A DNA stretch of 64,000 bases. It comes from Xylanimonas cellulosilytica DSM 15894 (GTDB lineage: Bacteria > Actinomycetota > Actinomycetes > Actinomycetales > Cellulomonadaceae). Of the stretch, positions 26,281 to 33,754 are shown piece by piece; position 1 is the first letter of the stretch; each line of letters begins with the position of its first letter. A program made the position numbers and the translations under genes. The DNA lies in the NCBI RefSeq assembly GCF_000024965.1, contig NC_013530.1:3348001-3412000 (forward strand), written 5' to 3'. The notes beneath the pieces were generated by a model. The model was not told the origin of the DNA. It was given only the letters and a program-made list of their open reading frames with translations, and ran no database searches.

Positions 26281-27243
26281 TCAGGTTGAGGCGCCCGTCG
26301 AGTCGGACAGGACCTCCAGATCGAGGCTCTCGGTCTGCTGGTACTGCCGATATGTCATCTCGGCATCCGACAGGACCTCTACCCCGAAGGACACGACTTC
26401 GGTGTCGAGTGACGGGGCCAGCAACTTCGACTCGACCGTCGCCCCGAACATCCTCCAGAGATGTGCGAGCGAGGTCCGGTCGCCATCGAGGTTGGCGAGG
26501 AGGAGCTCGCATGCGCGGTCGAGCGACAGACCGCTCTCCGCTTCACCCGCACGAAGGCCGGCGACGCGCGAGGGATTCCACTGCCAGTTCGGGTCCATCT
26601 CGTCCGGCGGCACCAAGCGCTCCTCTGCCACGACGATGTACAGCGTCAGGTTCCGACCTGGGCTCGCCCACTGGTCCGCGCAGACACGAAGGTCCTCCAC
26701 GAGGTCGAGCACGCGGCCGAAGTTCCCCGCCGAGCCAGCCTTGTCCTGTGCTTGCCGTCGGAGCTTGCTGAACGCCGGGTATACCTCGTCCGGGAATGGG
26801 AAGCGGTTGAATGCCCGGCCGACCCGCCATGCGACTGCCCGCGCTTCACGCCCGCTCGCCTCCGCCACGTACCGAGCCACAAGCCGTGACCCAGAAAGGT
26901 CGGACTTGAGGATCGACACGGCCCGTTCCATGTCCGCGATGCATCGGACCGGCTCGGTTCCACCAGTCTCCAGGTAGAGGTGCAGAGGCTTCTGTCCCTT
27001 CCGGGCACCGGAGAGCGCGGCATCCGTCGGATCGACGACAACCGGTGCGACGAGACATCGGGCCTTGCTCGGCTGCACGACATCGCATGTCTGGCTCAGG
27101 ATCGCAACGCCCGCAGGTGTCGCCACGCTCTCGAACTCGCCGCCAGCGACGGGAAGGCGCAACTCTGCCAGGTCGACGACATCGCCTTGTCGGAGGTTCG
27201 AGCAGTCGTCCGCCACCACCTGCCCGTCGGTGGCATCACTCAC
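26281..27243 (-). CDS. island gene 3: uncharacterised 320-aa protein with ILSQTCDVV motif
   Basis: The family is not recognised. It is a 320-aa soluble protein. The N-terminal part has a beta-rich run LRQGDVVDLAELRLPVAG, then GVAILSQTCDVVQ (about 45-57) and VAPVVVDP. The SQTCD string with a following hydrophobic strand is the most striking motif. The middle carries AWRVGRAFNRFPFPDEVYPA, and the C-terminus is acidic. The start ATG 27243 overlaps the stop of the HTH gene (ATGA), so it is translationally coupled to it. No catalytic site can be assigned. Confidence 0.78.
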   Translation of the reverse strand: MSDATDGQVVADDCSNLRQGDVVDLAELRLPVAGGEFESVATPAGVAILSQTCDVVQPSKARCLVAPVVVDPTDAALSGARKGQKPLHLYLETGGTEPVRCIADMERAVSILKSDLSGSRLVARYVAEASGREARAVAWRVGRAFNRFPFPDEVYPAFSKLRRQAQDKAGSAGNFGRVLDLVEDLRVCADQWASPGRNLTLYIVVAEERLVPPDEMDPNWQWNPSRVAGLRAGEAESGLSLDRACELLLANLDGDRTSLAHLWRMFGATVESKLLAPSLDTEVVSFGVEVLSDAEMTYRQYQQTESLDLEVLSDSTGAST

Positions 27244-27812
27244 AGCCCGATCCGCTCCCTCGCCGACACACCCGCAACTTGCAGCCGCTCCGCCTCGCTC
27301 CTCGTCGCGATGAGCTGATGGAACAGACTCGCGCCACGGCTTGAGTCAAGAAGCGCGGAGCGACGCTCCTCTGGGGTTGCGCCCGGCAGTGCCTGGACGA
27401 TGGCGAGAACCGCGGCAGCCCGCTCCTCGTGCTGCGGAGCCATCGCATTGCCGCTAATCCAGTTGTGCACAGATCGTCGCGAGACACCGAAAAGCCGCCC
27501 GACTTGATCGGTCGTGAGACCGGCCAGCGCTCGAATCTCGGCGATGCGCTGGGACAGCGATGCTGCCACCCCACTAGCCACTGAGCCATCCGTCTTCAGC
27601 ACGCCCGAACTCGTCTGGCCCACCTGGGCGGCGAACTCGGGGACGGAAGCGGGTGAGTAATCCTGACGGACCGAGGTGGTCATCCACGGGTGCGCAGGCG
27701 GAGCGACTCCCACTGCCGACGAGGTCACGAGCGCGCAACCGAACGCCAGAGCGAACGGTGCGCCAGCGCCGACACGGCGTCGCTCAAGCGTTGCGCCTGA
27801 AGTCGAGGTCAC
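27240..27812 (-). CDS. island gene 2: helix-turn-helix DNA-binding protein
   Basis: A 190-aa protein whose centre (about residues 85-135) is an XRE-like helix-turn-helix: RIAEIRALAGLTTDQVGRLF, then GVSRRSVHNWISGN. The first 60 residues are low in charge and include a mildly hydrophobic stretch (APFALAFGCALVTSSAVGV) that could be a tail or an over-extended start; an internal start is possible. It overlaps the genes on both sides by four bases. It is probably the regulator or the DNA-targeting part of the island operon. Confidence 0.82.
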   Translation of the reverse strand: MTSTSGATLERRRVGAGAPFALAFGCALVTSSAVGVAPPAHPWMTTSVRQDYSPASVPEFAAQVGQTSSGVLKTDGSVASGVAASLSQRIAEIRALAGLTTDQVGRLFGVSRRSVHNWISGNAMAPQHEERAAAVLAIVQALPGATPEERRSALLDSSRGASLFHQLIATRSEAERLQVAGVSARERIGL

Positions 27813-28621
27813 TCGGCATCACCGAACTCCTTGAGGAACCCCTCAGTCGAGACTTGCTTGAAGAAGTCGTAGGCGAAGTCGGACAGCCTTCCGGCAGTCG
27901 ACAGCACGCTCGACGCGTCGAACGGAGCCACGCGTTCCGACGACGCATCCAGGTCGAGGACCCACGACGGGACCTGTGCAGGTGAAACGGCGGGATCGAC
28001 GGTCTCGCCCGCAGGCACGATCCCCGAACGCACTTGCAGCGCAGCGTCGTCGACCACGTATCGGGCCTGGTTGGCGCTCGACGCAAGACGAACATAGTCC
28101 GACACTCCAGCCAGGCCGGAGTACCCCAAGACTTCCGGACGCACGTACTCTCCGAGGTTCTCAACGAGCCGCGAGTCCGTGACCTGGTTGACGTACCGAA
28201 CACCGACCCGCTCGACGAGCGGCACCTTGACCTGCGTCTCGACGGCTTCCAGGACAGACTCGAGCCGCTCCAGGAAGTCCGGGAACGAAGTGTACGTAGT
28301 GCAGTACAGAGTCACGAACCGGCGGCTCAGGCTGATGTGCCACACGCCGTCGATCGAGTGCCACTGGAAGATCTTCTCGCCGGGCTGCTGCGTGACGCCC
28401 TCAGGCGTGATCGTGTAGGCCACCTCATGCAGGTTTGAGATGACCGGGTACTCGTCGAGCACCGAGCCGAACGCCTGCGCGGTCTCGCCCAGATCGCCCC
28501 GGAGATGCTGGAACTCGGGCCAGCGGATCTGGCACAGCACGAGGGCCAGAGGGGCGTTTTTCAGACGGATCTTCTTCTCCGTGTCGCCAGTGAACGGTCG
28601 GAAGCGCTCTCGATCTGCCAT
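27809..28621 (-). CDS. island gene 1: TIGR04255-family-like protein
   Basis: A 270-aa soluble protein resembling the sporadically distributed TIGR04255 family by its opening (RLKNAPLALVLCQIRWPEF, about 19-37) and the mid-protein pair FVTLYCTTYTSFPDFLERL and VERVGVRYVNQV (about 136-147). The family has no known function; members occur singly in many phyla, which fits horizontal transfer. The start ATG 28621 is preceded by repeated TGTGAAG units rather than a clear Shine-Dalgarno. It is the first gene of the four-gene island operon, with its stop overlapping gene 2. Confidence 0.8.
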   Translation of the reverse strand: MADRERFRPFTGDTEKKIRLKNAPLALVLCQIRWPEFQHLRGDLGETAQAFGSVLDEYPVISNLHEVAYTITPEGVTQQPGEKIFQWHSIDGVWHISLSRRFVTLYCTTYTSFPDFLERLESVLEAVETQVKVPLVERVGVRYVNQVTDSRLVENLGEYVRPEVLGYSGLAGVSDYVRLASSANQARYVVDDAALQVRSGIVPAGETVDPAVSPAQVPSWVLDLDASSERVAPFDASSVLSTAGRLSDFAYDFFKQVSTEGFLKEFGDAE

Positions 28622-28622
28622 G

Positions 28623-28662
28623 CTTCACACCCTACTTCACACCTCTGACAGTACCCTGTGAA
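28623..28662 (-). promoter_or_regulatory. repeat cluster over the start region of the island operon
   Basis: On the plus strand CTTCACACC occurs at 28623-28631 and again at 28635-28643 (12-bp period). TGTGAA at 28657-28662 forms an inverted repeat with TTCACA at 28636-28641. The cluster touches the start codon of island gene 1, an ideal place for an autorepressor. No -10/-35 pair could be picked with confidence. Confidence 0.6.
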
Positions 28663-28953
28663 CCCGCGACACCTGCTCGGGCAAGGGCCGCGCCAAGCTC
28701 GTCAGAGGTGGAACCGGTGCGTGGTCCTCGCTGGGTCGCGCCAAGGAGTGTATCGGCGAGGACCGGGCTCCTTGCGGCCCTGTTCCCCCGCGCCCTCGTC
28801 CGCGGGATGGGAGCGGCCCGCGTATCGGCGTCGAGCTCAAGCACTTCCCAGGTCAAAGGCGCGGCCATCGGCGGATGCAACGGCTCCGACGCGCCGATCG
28901 GGCCACGCGAGATTGCCGAGGTACACCTGCCGGCAGCGCGTGCCGCGAACCCT
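28663..28953. other. non-coding or decayed stretch inside the island
   Basis: No reading frame here has a family match or a convincing start. Translation on either strand gives low-complexity Arg/Ala/Pro text. It may hold remnants of a lost integrase gene, but no integrase motif (Arg-His-x-x-Arg or Ser-recombinase) can be seen. Confidence 0.5.
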
Positions 28954-28977
28954 TTGCTGCACTAACTGCTGCACTAC
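28954..28977 (+). repeat. tandem 12-mer pair, right end of island
   Basis: TTGCTGCACTAA is directly followed by CTGCTGCACTAC, the same unit and orientation as at 24933-24956. It lies 64 bp inside the right attachment repeat. Confidence 0.75.
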
Positions 28978-29040
28978 GCCGGCGAACGGCCGCGCGCGGA
29001 ATCGCAACGCTCAAGGCGCGTTCTGGCCCGTCACAGTCGC

Positions 29041-29116
<76 letters not shown>

Positions 29117-29296
29117 TGGCGCAGGGGGCCTTTCGTCGTACCCGGAGGGACTCCTTCGTTGTCTGCTGGCGCTACTGCTGGGTTAGCGGCGATGGTCCGG
29201 AGCCGGCGTCTGGGTCTCGGCCGGGTCGCCGTTCGCGAGTGCGGCCTCACCGGTGTGGTCGGCGGTGGTTGAACCGTCGCCGCGCACGAGCCGAGC

Positions 29297-30250
29297 TTGA
29301 GGCTGTCCTGTGCCCGGGCTCGTCTGGCTGAGATCGAGCGGATGCGACAGGCGTACCTGGCCTCGCTGGACGGGGTGCCGCAGCACGATATCGCCGCAGC
29401 GGTGCACCTCTCGCAGGTCAGAGCGGGAGTCCGTCGAGGAGGTCGTGCTGCAGCGGTTCGTGGGGCAGATCTCCACTGCGCAGATGTTCGACCGCCTGGC
29501 CTCGATCGAGTCGTGGGTTCCGCGTGTGGTCGACCCTGTCGACGGCGGCACCCTGCGTCCGTTGGAGCTGTCGCCGCTACTGCAGACCATGTCCACCGAA
29601 GTGGCCAACGCGGTGCGCCGCGACGCCAGGTCATCTCACAGATCGAGCAGACCGAGAACGTGCACGTCGAACGCCTCGAGGGGCACTCGTTCGCGTCGGT
29701 GCGTGCGGCGTACCTCGGTGCGACGCACCCCGATCTCGTCGTCGCGGTCGGGACGCAGTTCCCCGTCGGAGCGCCCGCGACCGCATTCTTCGGTGCGACG
29801 CCCTCCTCCCCTGCTCCGGCCGGTCTGTACACCTGGACGTTGGCTTCTGACGCCGCTGCGGCGTACTACCAGATGACCGGCCTGACGACGGACGACATGG
29901 ACCCCACGGTCGCTGGTCGTGCGTTGTGGCAGACGGACTCCGACGGGCAGGTGTCGCTGTCACGCGTCGGGTACCTGTCGGAGATGTGCCGGTCCTTGAC
30001 GGAGTGGGACGCGACGTCCACCGCGGACACCCTTGGCAACCCGATGCTGAACGCGCAACGATCTGTGCGCGCAGCGTGCAACGGCTTCGAGCTCGACAGG
30101 CAGATGATCCTGCCGGAGCAGACTTGCTTCACCGTGCTGACCAACGGCATTCCAACCCCCTGGGTCGAGTCGGAACTGACCGCTGGAGCCCAGATCGACG
30201 TATCGGAGGCAGGGAAGCATGGACAGGTCGACATCCCCGAGTGTGGCTAG
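29297..30250 (+). pseudogene. frameshifted gene remnant with an N-terminal HTH-like segment
   Basis: Coding-like sequence runs through two frames. Residues AEIERMRQAYLASLDGVPQH, then DIAAAVHLSQ (to about 29425) are in one frame. ESVEEVVLQRFVGQISTAQM through LLQTMSTEVANAVRRD (about 29430-29625) are in another. QVISQIEQTENVHVERLEGH onward (to 30250) returns to the first. Two compensating indels are the simplest explanation. The first part looks like a short helix-turn-helix; the C-terminal part (about 190 residues, with TWTLASDAAAAYYQMTGL) is unrecognised. Two separate genes merged by decay is an alternative. Confidence 0.68.
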
Positions 30251-30740
30251 CCAAGACATCGACCGGCAGCCGTTCACGGTCACGAGCAAGCGCCTGTGGT
30301 CGGCGATCTGGGTCGCGTTCGCAGCTGCGATGAGCGTGGCCGCCGTGGACTACGTGACGCTGTTCATGAGCGCGCTGTTCCCCGGGTGGGTCTGGTGCGT
30401 CACAACCGGTGGTCTTCTGCTCGCCGCTGGCGTCGTGACGGTGTTCATGGACGTGGCGTTCGTGCGTCGCGAGCGCGGTTCGCTGCGACGTGATGTCGTG
30501 GCGAAGGTCGTCGCGTGTGTCGTGTTCGCGGTGTGGGCGCTGGAACTGTGGCGTGCGCTGGGTACCGGCTGCTTCGGGCAGGAGTGCGCGGCGGTGCCTC
30601 AGGCGGTGACGCTGTTCGTGGTGTTCCCGGTCGTCCCGCTGGCTGCTCTGACGCTTGTCGGGTACCTGGTGCGCCGCGGGCGGGTCAGGACTCCTCACCC
30701 GACCAGACGCAGCGGCGCGCGCCGCGTTGACACGGCATGA
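30219..30740 (+). CDS. small multi-pass membrane protein, uncharacterised
   Basis: A 173-aa protein with four predicted transmembrane helices (about residues 27-50, 58-82, 95-113 and 128-152). A loop carries two Cys (GTGCFGQECAAV). ATG 30219 lies inside the 3' end of the preceding pseudogene and has GGCAGGGAAGC before it. No family is recognised. It stands in a decayed neighbourhood but its frame is clean. Confidence 0.65.
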   Translation: MDRSTSPSVASQDIDRQPFTVTSKRLWSAIWVAFAAAMSVAAVDYVTLFMSALFPGWVWCVTTGGLLLAAGVVTVFMDVAFVRRERGSLRRDVVAKVVACVVFAVWALELWRALGTGCFGQECAAVPQAVTLFVVFPVVPLAALTLVGYLVRRGRVRTPHPTRRSGARRVDTA

Positions 30741-31278
30741 CGGGCCAACCCCTCGACGGCATCGACCAGAACTCCGCCGGGCGTCGGAAGCAAGAGGGTC
30801 CACCGGTCCGTCATACCGCTGGGCGTCCGGGCGACGTCAGGCTCGCAGCGTCGCAGCTGGCTCACCAGGTCAGAGCGTCGCCCTGATCGGGCGGACTCTC
30901 GCCTCGACGACGGAGCCGACGAGCGCATCGGGCTGATTTTCGAGTCGCGCCGTTGGGACTTGGATCTCGCGGAGCTCAGCATCCATGACGCAAATGTGAC
31001 CGCAGTGGTTACATTTGAGGTTACATTTTGCTCGGCGGTACGTGCGGCATGCGGCGAAACGCCGACGGTCGACCTGAGATCGCACCGAGGCGGAGTTCGG
31101 CGGCGTCGACGTCGTCGTGAACTCCGCCGGCCGACTGACGTGAAGGTCTTGGGCACCGGTTGATCACCACCCACGACCGCCCCTGTTCAACGGGCGATTG
31201 TGGCGATTCGCCCGTGACGGGCGCGCCCGGTTCGGGCAGACTCGGTGCGGTCCGTGACCCCAGCACGCAGGAGATCTC
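30741..31278. other. 538-bp intergenic region with gene scraps, including a short-chain dehydrogenase fragment
   Basis: No intact gene is seen. The plus strand at 31087-31143 reads EAEFGGVDVVVNSAGRLT and stops. FGGVDVVVNSAGR is the NAG-motif region of short-chain dehydrogenases, so this is a gene scrap of about 19 codons. GAACTCCGCCGG also occurs at about 30772, near the left edge of the region, perhaps from the same lost gene. A lower-GC patch at 30985-31030 (GTTACATTTGAGGTTACATT) contains the repeat GTTACATTT and differs from its surroundings. Confidence 0.6.
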
Positions 31279-31938
31279 GTGTCCGACCAAGACCCCTTCG
31301 CCCCGCGCCCGGATTCCTCGGGCCAGTTCCCACCGCCTCCGCAGGCCCCATCCCCCGCGACCCCACCGCGGTACAGCGAGTCCGCGAGCCCGTCGGGCGG
31401 TCTGCCCCAGTACGGCCAGGCGCAGTACGGCGAGGCCCAACCGGGGTACGGCGCGCCTGGCTACGGTGAGCCGGCACCCGCTGTGCAGCCCAAGTCGATC
31501 GCGACGGCCGTCAAGCTCATGTACGTCGGGGCGGCGCTGTCCGTGCTCGGCCTGATCCTCAACCTCACCCAGCGTGATGCGATCGCCGACGCGGTCCGCG
31601 CCGCCTCGCCCGCCGGCTCGACCGTCGACGTCGACGCCCTGGTGGGCGTCACGATGGCCATCGCGACGGTGTCCGCCCTGATCGGTGCGGGCCTGTGGAC
31701 CTGGATGGCGATCATGAACGGCAAGGGCAGGTCGTGGGCTCGCGTCCTGTCCACCATCCTCGGCGGGCTCTCGATCCTCAGTCTCCTCGCGAGCCTTGCC
31801 CAGCCGGGAAGCACGCCCATCGCCCTGATCCAGGGGCTGGTCTCGGTCGCCCTCGCCGCGACCATCCTGGTGCTGCTCTGGCGGAAGGAGTCGTCGGCCT
31901 ACTACCAGGCGGTGTCGGCGCAGCGCTTGGCCCGCTGA
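31279..31938 (+). CDS. membrane protein with Pro/Gly/Tyr-rich N-terminal tail
   Basis: A 219-aa protein starting at GTG 31279. Residues 1-75 are a disordered Pro/Gln/Tyr-rich cytoplasmic tail (QYGQAQYGEAQPGYGAPGYG). Four transmembrane helices follow (about 80-100, 120-140, 155-172 and 180-198). This tail-plus-four-helix layout is common among actinobacterial proteins of unknown role. It was probably the original neighbour of the siderophore operon before the insertion at 32.3 kb. Confidence 0.78.
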   Translation: MSDQDPFAPRPDSSGQFPPPPQAPSPATPPRYSESASPSGGLPQYGQAQYGEAQPGYGAPGYGEPAPAVQPKSIATAVKLMYVGAALSVLGLILNLTQRDAIADAVRAASPAGSTVDVDALVGVTMAIATVSALIGAGLWTWMAIMNGKGRSWARVLSTILGGLSILSLLASLAQPGSTPIALIQGLVSVALAATILVLLWRKESSAYYQAVSAQRLAR

Positions 31939-31964
31939 CGACACCGCCAGCCGCCCGCCGGGGC

Positions 31965-32277
31965 GCCGTCAGTGCCGCGATCGTGCCAGCAGCCACACGA
32001 AGTAGGGCGCCCCGAGCAGCGCGACGACGAGCCCGGCGGGCAGCTGGGCGGGCGCGATGACGGTGCGGCCCAGCAGGTCGGCCAGGCCCAGGAACACGGC
32101 CCCCAGCAGCATGGCCACGGGCAGCACGCGGGCGTGCCGGCCACCGACGAGGGCGCGCGCCGCGTGGGGTGCGACCAGGCCCACGAAACCCGACGACGCC
32201 CACGGCGGTGACGCTCGTGGCGGCGAGGGCTGCGGCGACGGCGAGGACGAGGAGCCGGGTCCGTTCGAGCCCGATGC
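31965..32277 (-). pseudogene. duplicated 3' fragment of the FecCD permease gene
   Basis: This 313-bp segment matches 33751-34062 with five substitutions and one extra base (an A in a run near 32188), about 98 percent identity. It covers the last hundred or so codons of the permease, including the stop, in the same orientation. The extra base breaks the frame and there is no 5' part, so it is not functional. It marks the left border of the insert carrying the AAA ATPase gene. Confidence 0.92.
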
Positions 32278-32336
32278 ACACTCCACACCGTCACCTCCAG
32301 TCAAGACGCCTCGAGAATTCCGTCCACCGGCGCTCA

Positions 32337-32428
32337 GTCCGGGAGACACTCAACAGAGTGTCCGGGAAACGCCTCATAGAACGTCGGGCATCTGCCTAGT
32401 TGGCTGTCCGGGAGATGCCAGGTTGGGT
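32337..32428 (+). repeat. four 14-mers with 23-bp period upstream of the AAA ATPase gene
   Basis: GTCCGGGAGACACT at 32337, GTCCGGGAAACGCC at 32360, GTCGGGCATCTGCC at 32383 (10 of 14 matching) and GTCCGGGAGATGCC at 32406 are spaced exactly 23 bp apart and end three bases before the start codon at 32432. GACACTC-AACA-GAGTGTC within 32345-32362 forms a hairpin. Since 23 is not a multiple of three, coding repeats are excluded. It may be an iteron-like operator or promoter array. Confidence 0.8.
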
Positions 32429-32431
32429 GCT

Positions 32432-33703
32432 ATGGGCTACCGGCGACGGACCATCGATGACGCACTCGACGGCTTGTTCCCGCACCTCGCGGCAATCGCG
32501 ATCGAGGGCGCGAAGGGCGTCGGGAAGACCGCCACCGCCGCCCAGCGGGTGACGACGGTGCTTGACCTGAGCCGAGGGCCGCTCCAGGAGACGATCGCGG
32601 CAGACCCCGACCAGATCACTGCCGAGTCCCCTCCAGTCCTCATCGACGAGTGGCAACTTGTGGCGCCGGTGTGGGACGCCGTCAAGCGCGCCGTCGACCG
32701 GGATTCCGCGGGCGCCCAGTTCCTCCTCGCTGGTTCCGCTTCTGCGGATCCCAAGGCCCGCCTGCACTCCGGGGCGGGCCGGATCGTCTCGCTCCCCATG
32801 CGCCCTCTTTCGATGGCGGAACGCGGGTTGGCGACCCCCACCGTCTCCCTCGCCGAACTCCTTACCGGCTCCCGGCCCGCAATCGGCGGTTCCAGCAGCC
32901 TGACACTGTCCAACTACACCGACGAGATCCTCGCGTCCGGGTTCCCAGGGATCCGCGACCTCCCCGAGCTCGCACGTGAGACGCAACTGGACTCCCACCT
33001 TGCGCGAATCGTTCAGCGCGACTTGCCCGAAGCCGGCGTGATGGTCCGCAAGCCGCGCGCTCTGACGGCTTGGCTTGCCGCGTACGGCGCCGCGACGGCA
33101 ACGACCACCACGTACACGAGCATCCTCGACGCGGCGACAGCGGACGAGGAAGTGAAGGCCTCCCGGGCGACGCTCGACGCCTACCGGGAGCACCTCACCA
33201 GGCTCTTCATCCTCGACCCCGTGCCCGCGTGGACGCCCGCGTTCAACCCTCTCAAGCGGCTCACCAAGTCCGACAAGCACCACCTCGTCGACCCGGCCCT
33301 CGCCGCGCACCTCGTGGGAGTCGGCAAGCGTGGGCTGCTGCACGGAGACGGGCAGCGCGTCAACGGCGCGACAGGCACCTGGTTGGGCGCGCTCTTCGAG
33401 TCTCTCGCCGCGCAATCGGTCCGCGTCTACGCCGATGCGGCACGTGCCCAGGTCGGCCACCTACGCACGGAGGAAGACCACCGCGAGATCGACCTCATCG
33501 TCGAAGGCCGTGACCGCTCCGTCGTGGCCATCGAGATCAAGCTCGCCGCCACGATCACTGCCAAGGACGTCCGCCACCTCAACTGGCTCGACGACACGCT
33601 CGGCGACCGCCTCGCCGACAAGGTCATCGTCACCACAGGCGAACGCGCCTACCGCCGCCCCGATGGCGTCGCCGTCATCCCCCTCGCACTCCTCGGACCC
33701 TGA
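32432..33703 (+). CDS. AAA ATPase with C-terminal DUF4143 domain
   Basis: A 423-aa protein of the AAA_14/DUF4143 class. Walker A is GAKGVGKT (about 29-36) and Walker B is PPVLIDEWQ (about 69-77). A middle helical region follows. The C-terminal DUF4143 domain has a PD-(D/E)xK-like pattern: REIDLIVEGRD, then VVAIEIKLA. Family members are mobile and have no settled function; roles in DNA interaction or stress have been proposed on fold grounds. ATG 32432 follows an array of 23-bp-spaced repeats. The gene is bracketed by a duplicated permease 3' end, so it arrived by insertion. Confidence 0.9.
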   Translation: MGYRRRTIDDALDGLFPHLAAIAIEGAKGVGKTATAAQRVTTVLDLSRGPLQETIAADPDQITAESPPVLIDEWQLVAPVWDAVKRAVDRDSAGAQFLLAGSASADPKARLHSGAGRIVSLPMRPLSMAERGLATPTVSLAELLTGSRPAIGGSSSLTLSNYTDEILASGFPGIRDLPELARETQLDSHLARIVQRDLPEAGVMVRKPRALTAWLAAYGAATATTTTYTSILDAATADEEVKASRATLDAYREHLTRLFILDPVPAWTPAFNPLKRLTKSDKHHLVDPALAAHLVGVGKRGLLHGDGQRVNGATGTWLGALFESLAAQSVRVYADAARAQVGHLRTEEDHREIDLIVEGRDRSVVAIEIKLAATITAKDVRHLNWLDDTLGDRLADKVIVTTGERAYRRPDGVAVIPLALLGP

Positions 33704-33754
33704 CGGCGGCCGGCGCCTCGACATGCGTCGCACGACCTTGTGCCGCGGCGGCCG

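Noticed and set aside
28663-28953. Remnant of an integrase gene in the island
   Set aside because: I looked on both strands for tyrosine-recombinase (R...HxxR...Y) and serine-recombinase motifs and found none.
30870-31174. Small minus-strand proteins in the 30.7-31.3 kb gap
   Set aside because: No ribosome site, no family resemblance and biased composition; the region reads better as decayed DNA.
32337-32428. Possible CRISPR-like array
   Set aside because: Units are 14 bp with 9-bp gaps, far below CRISPR dimensions, and the sequences between are not spacer-like.
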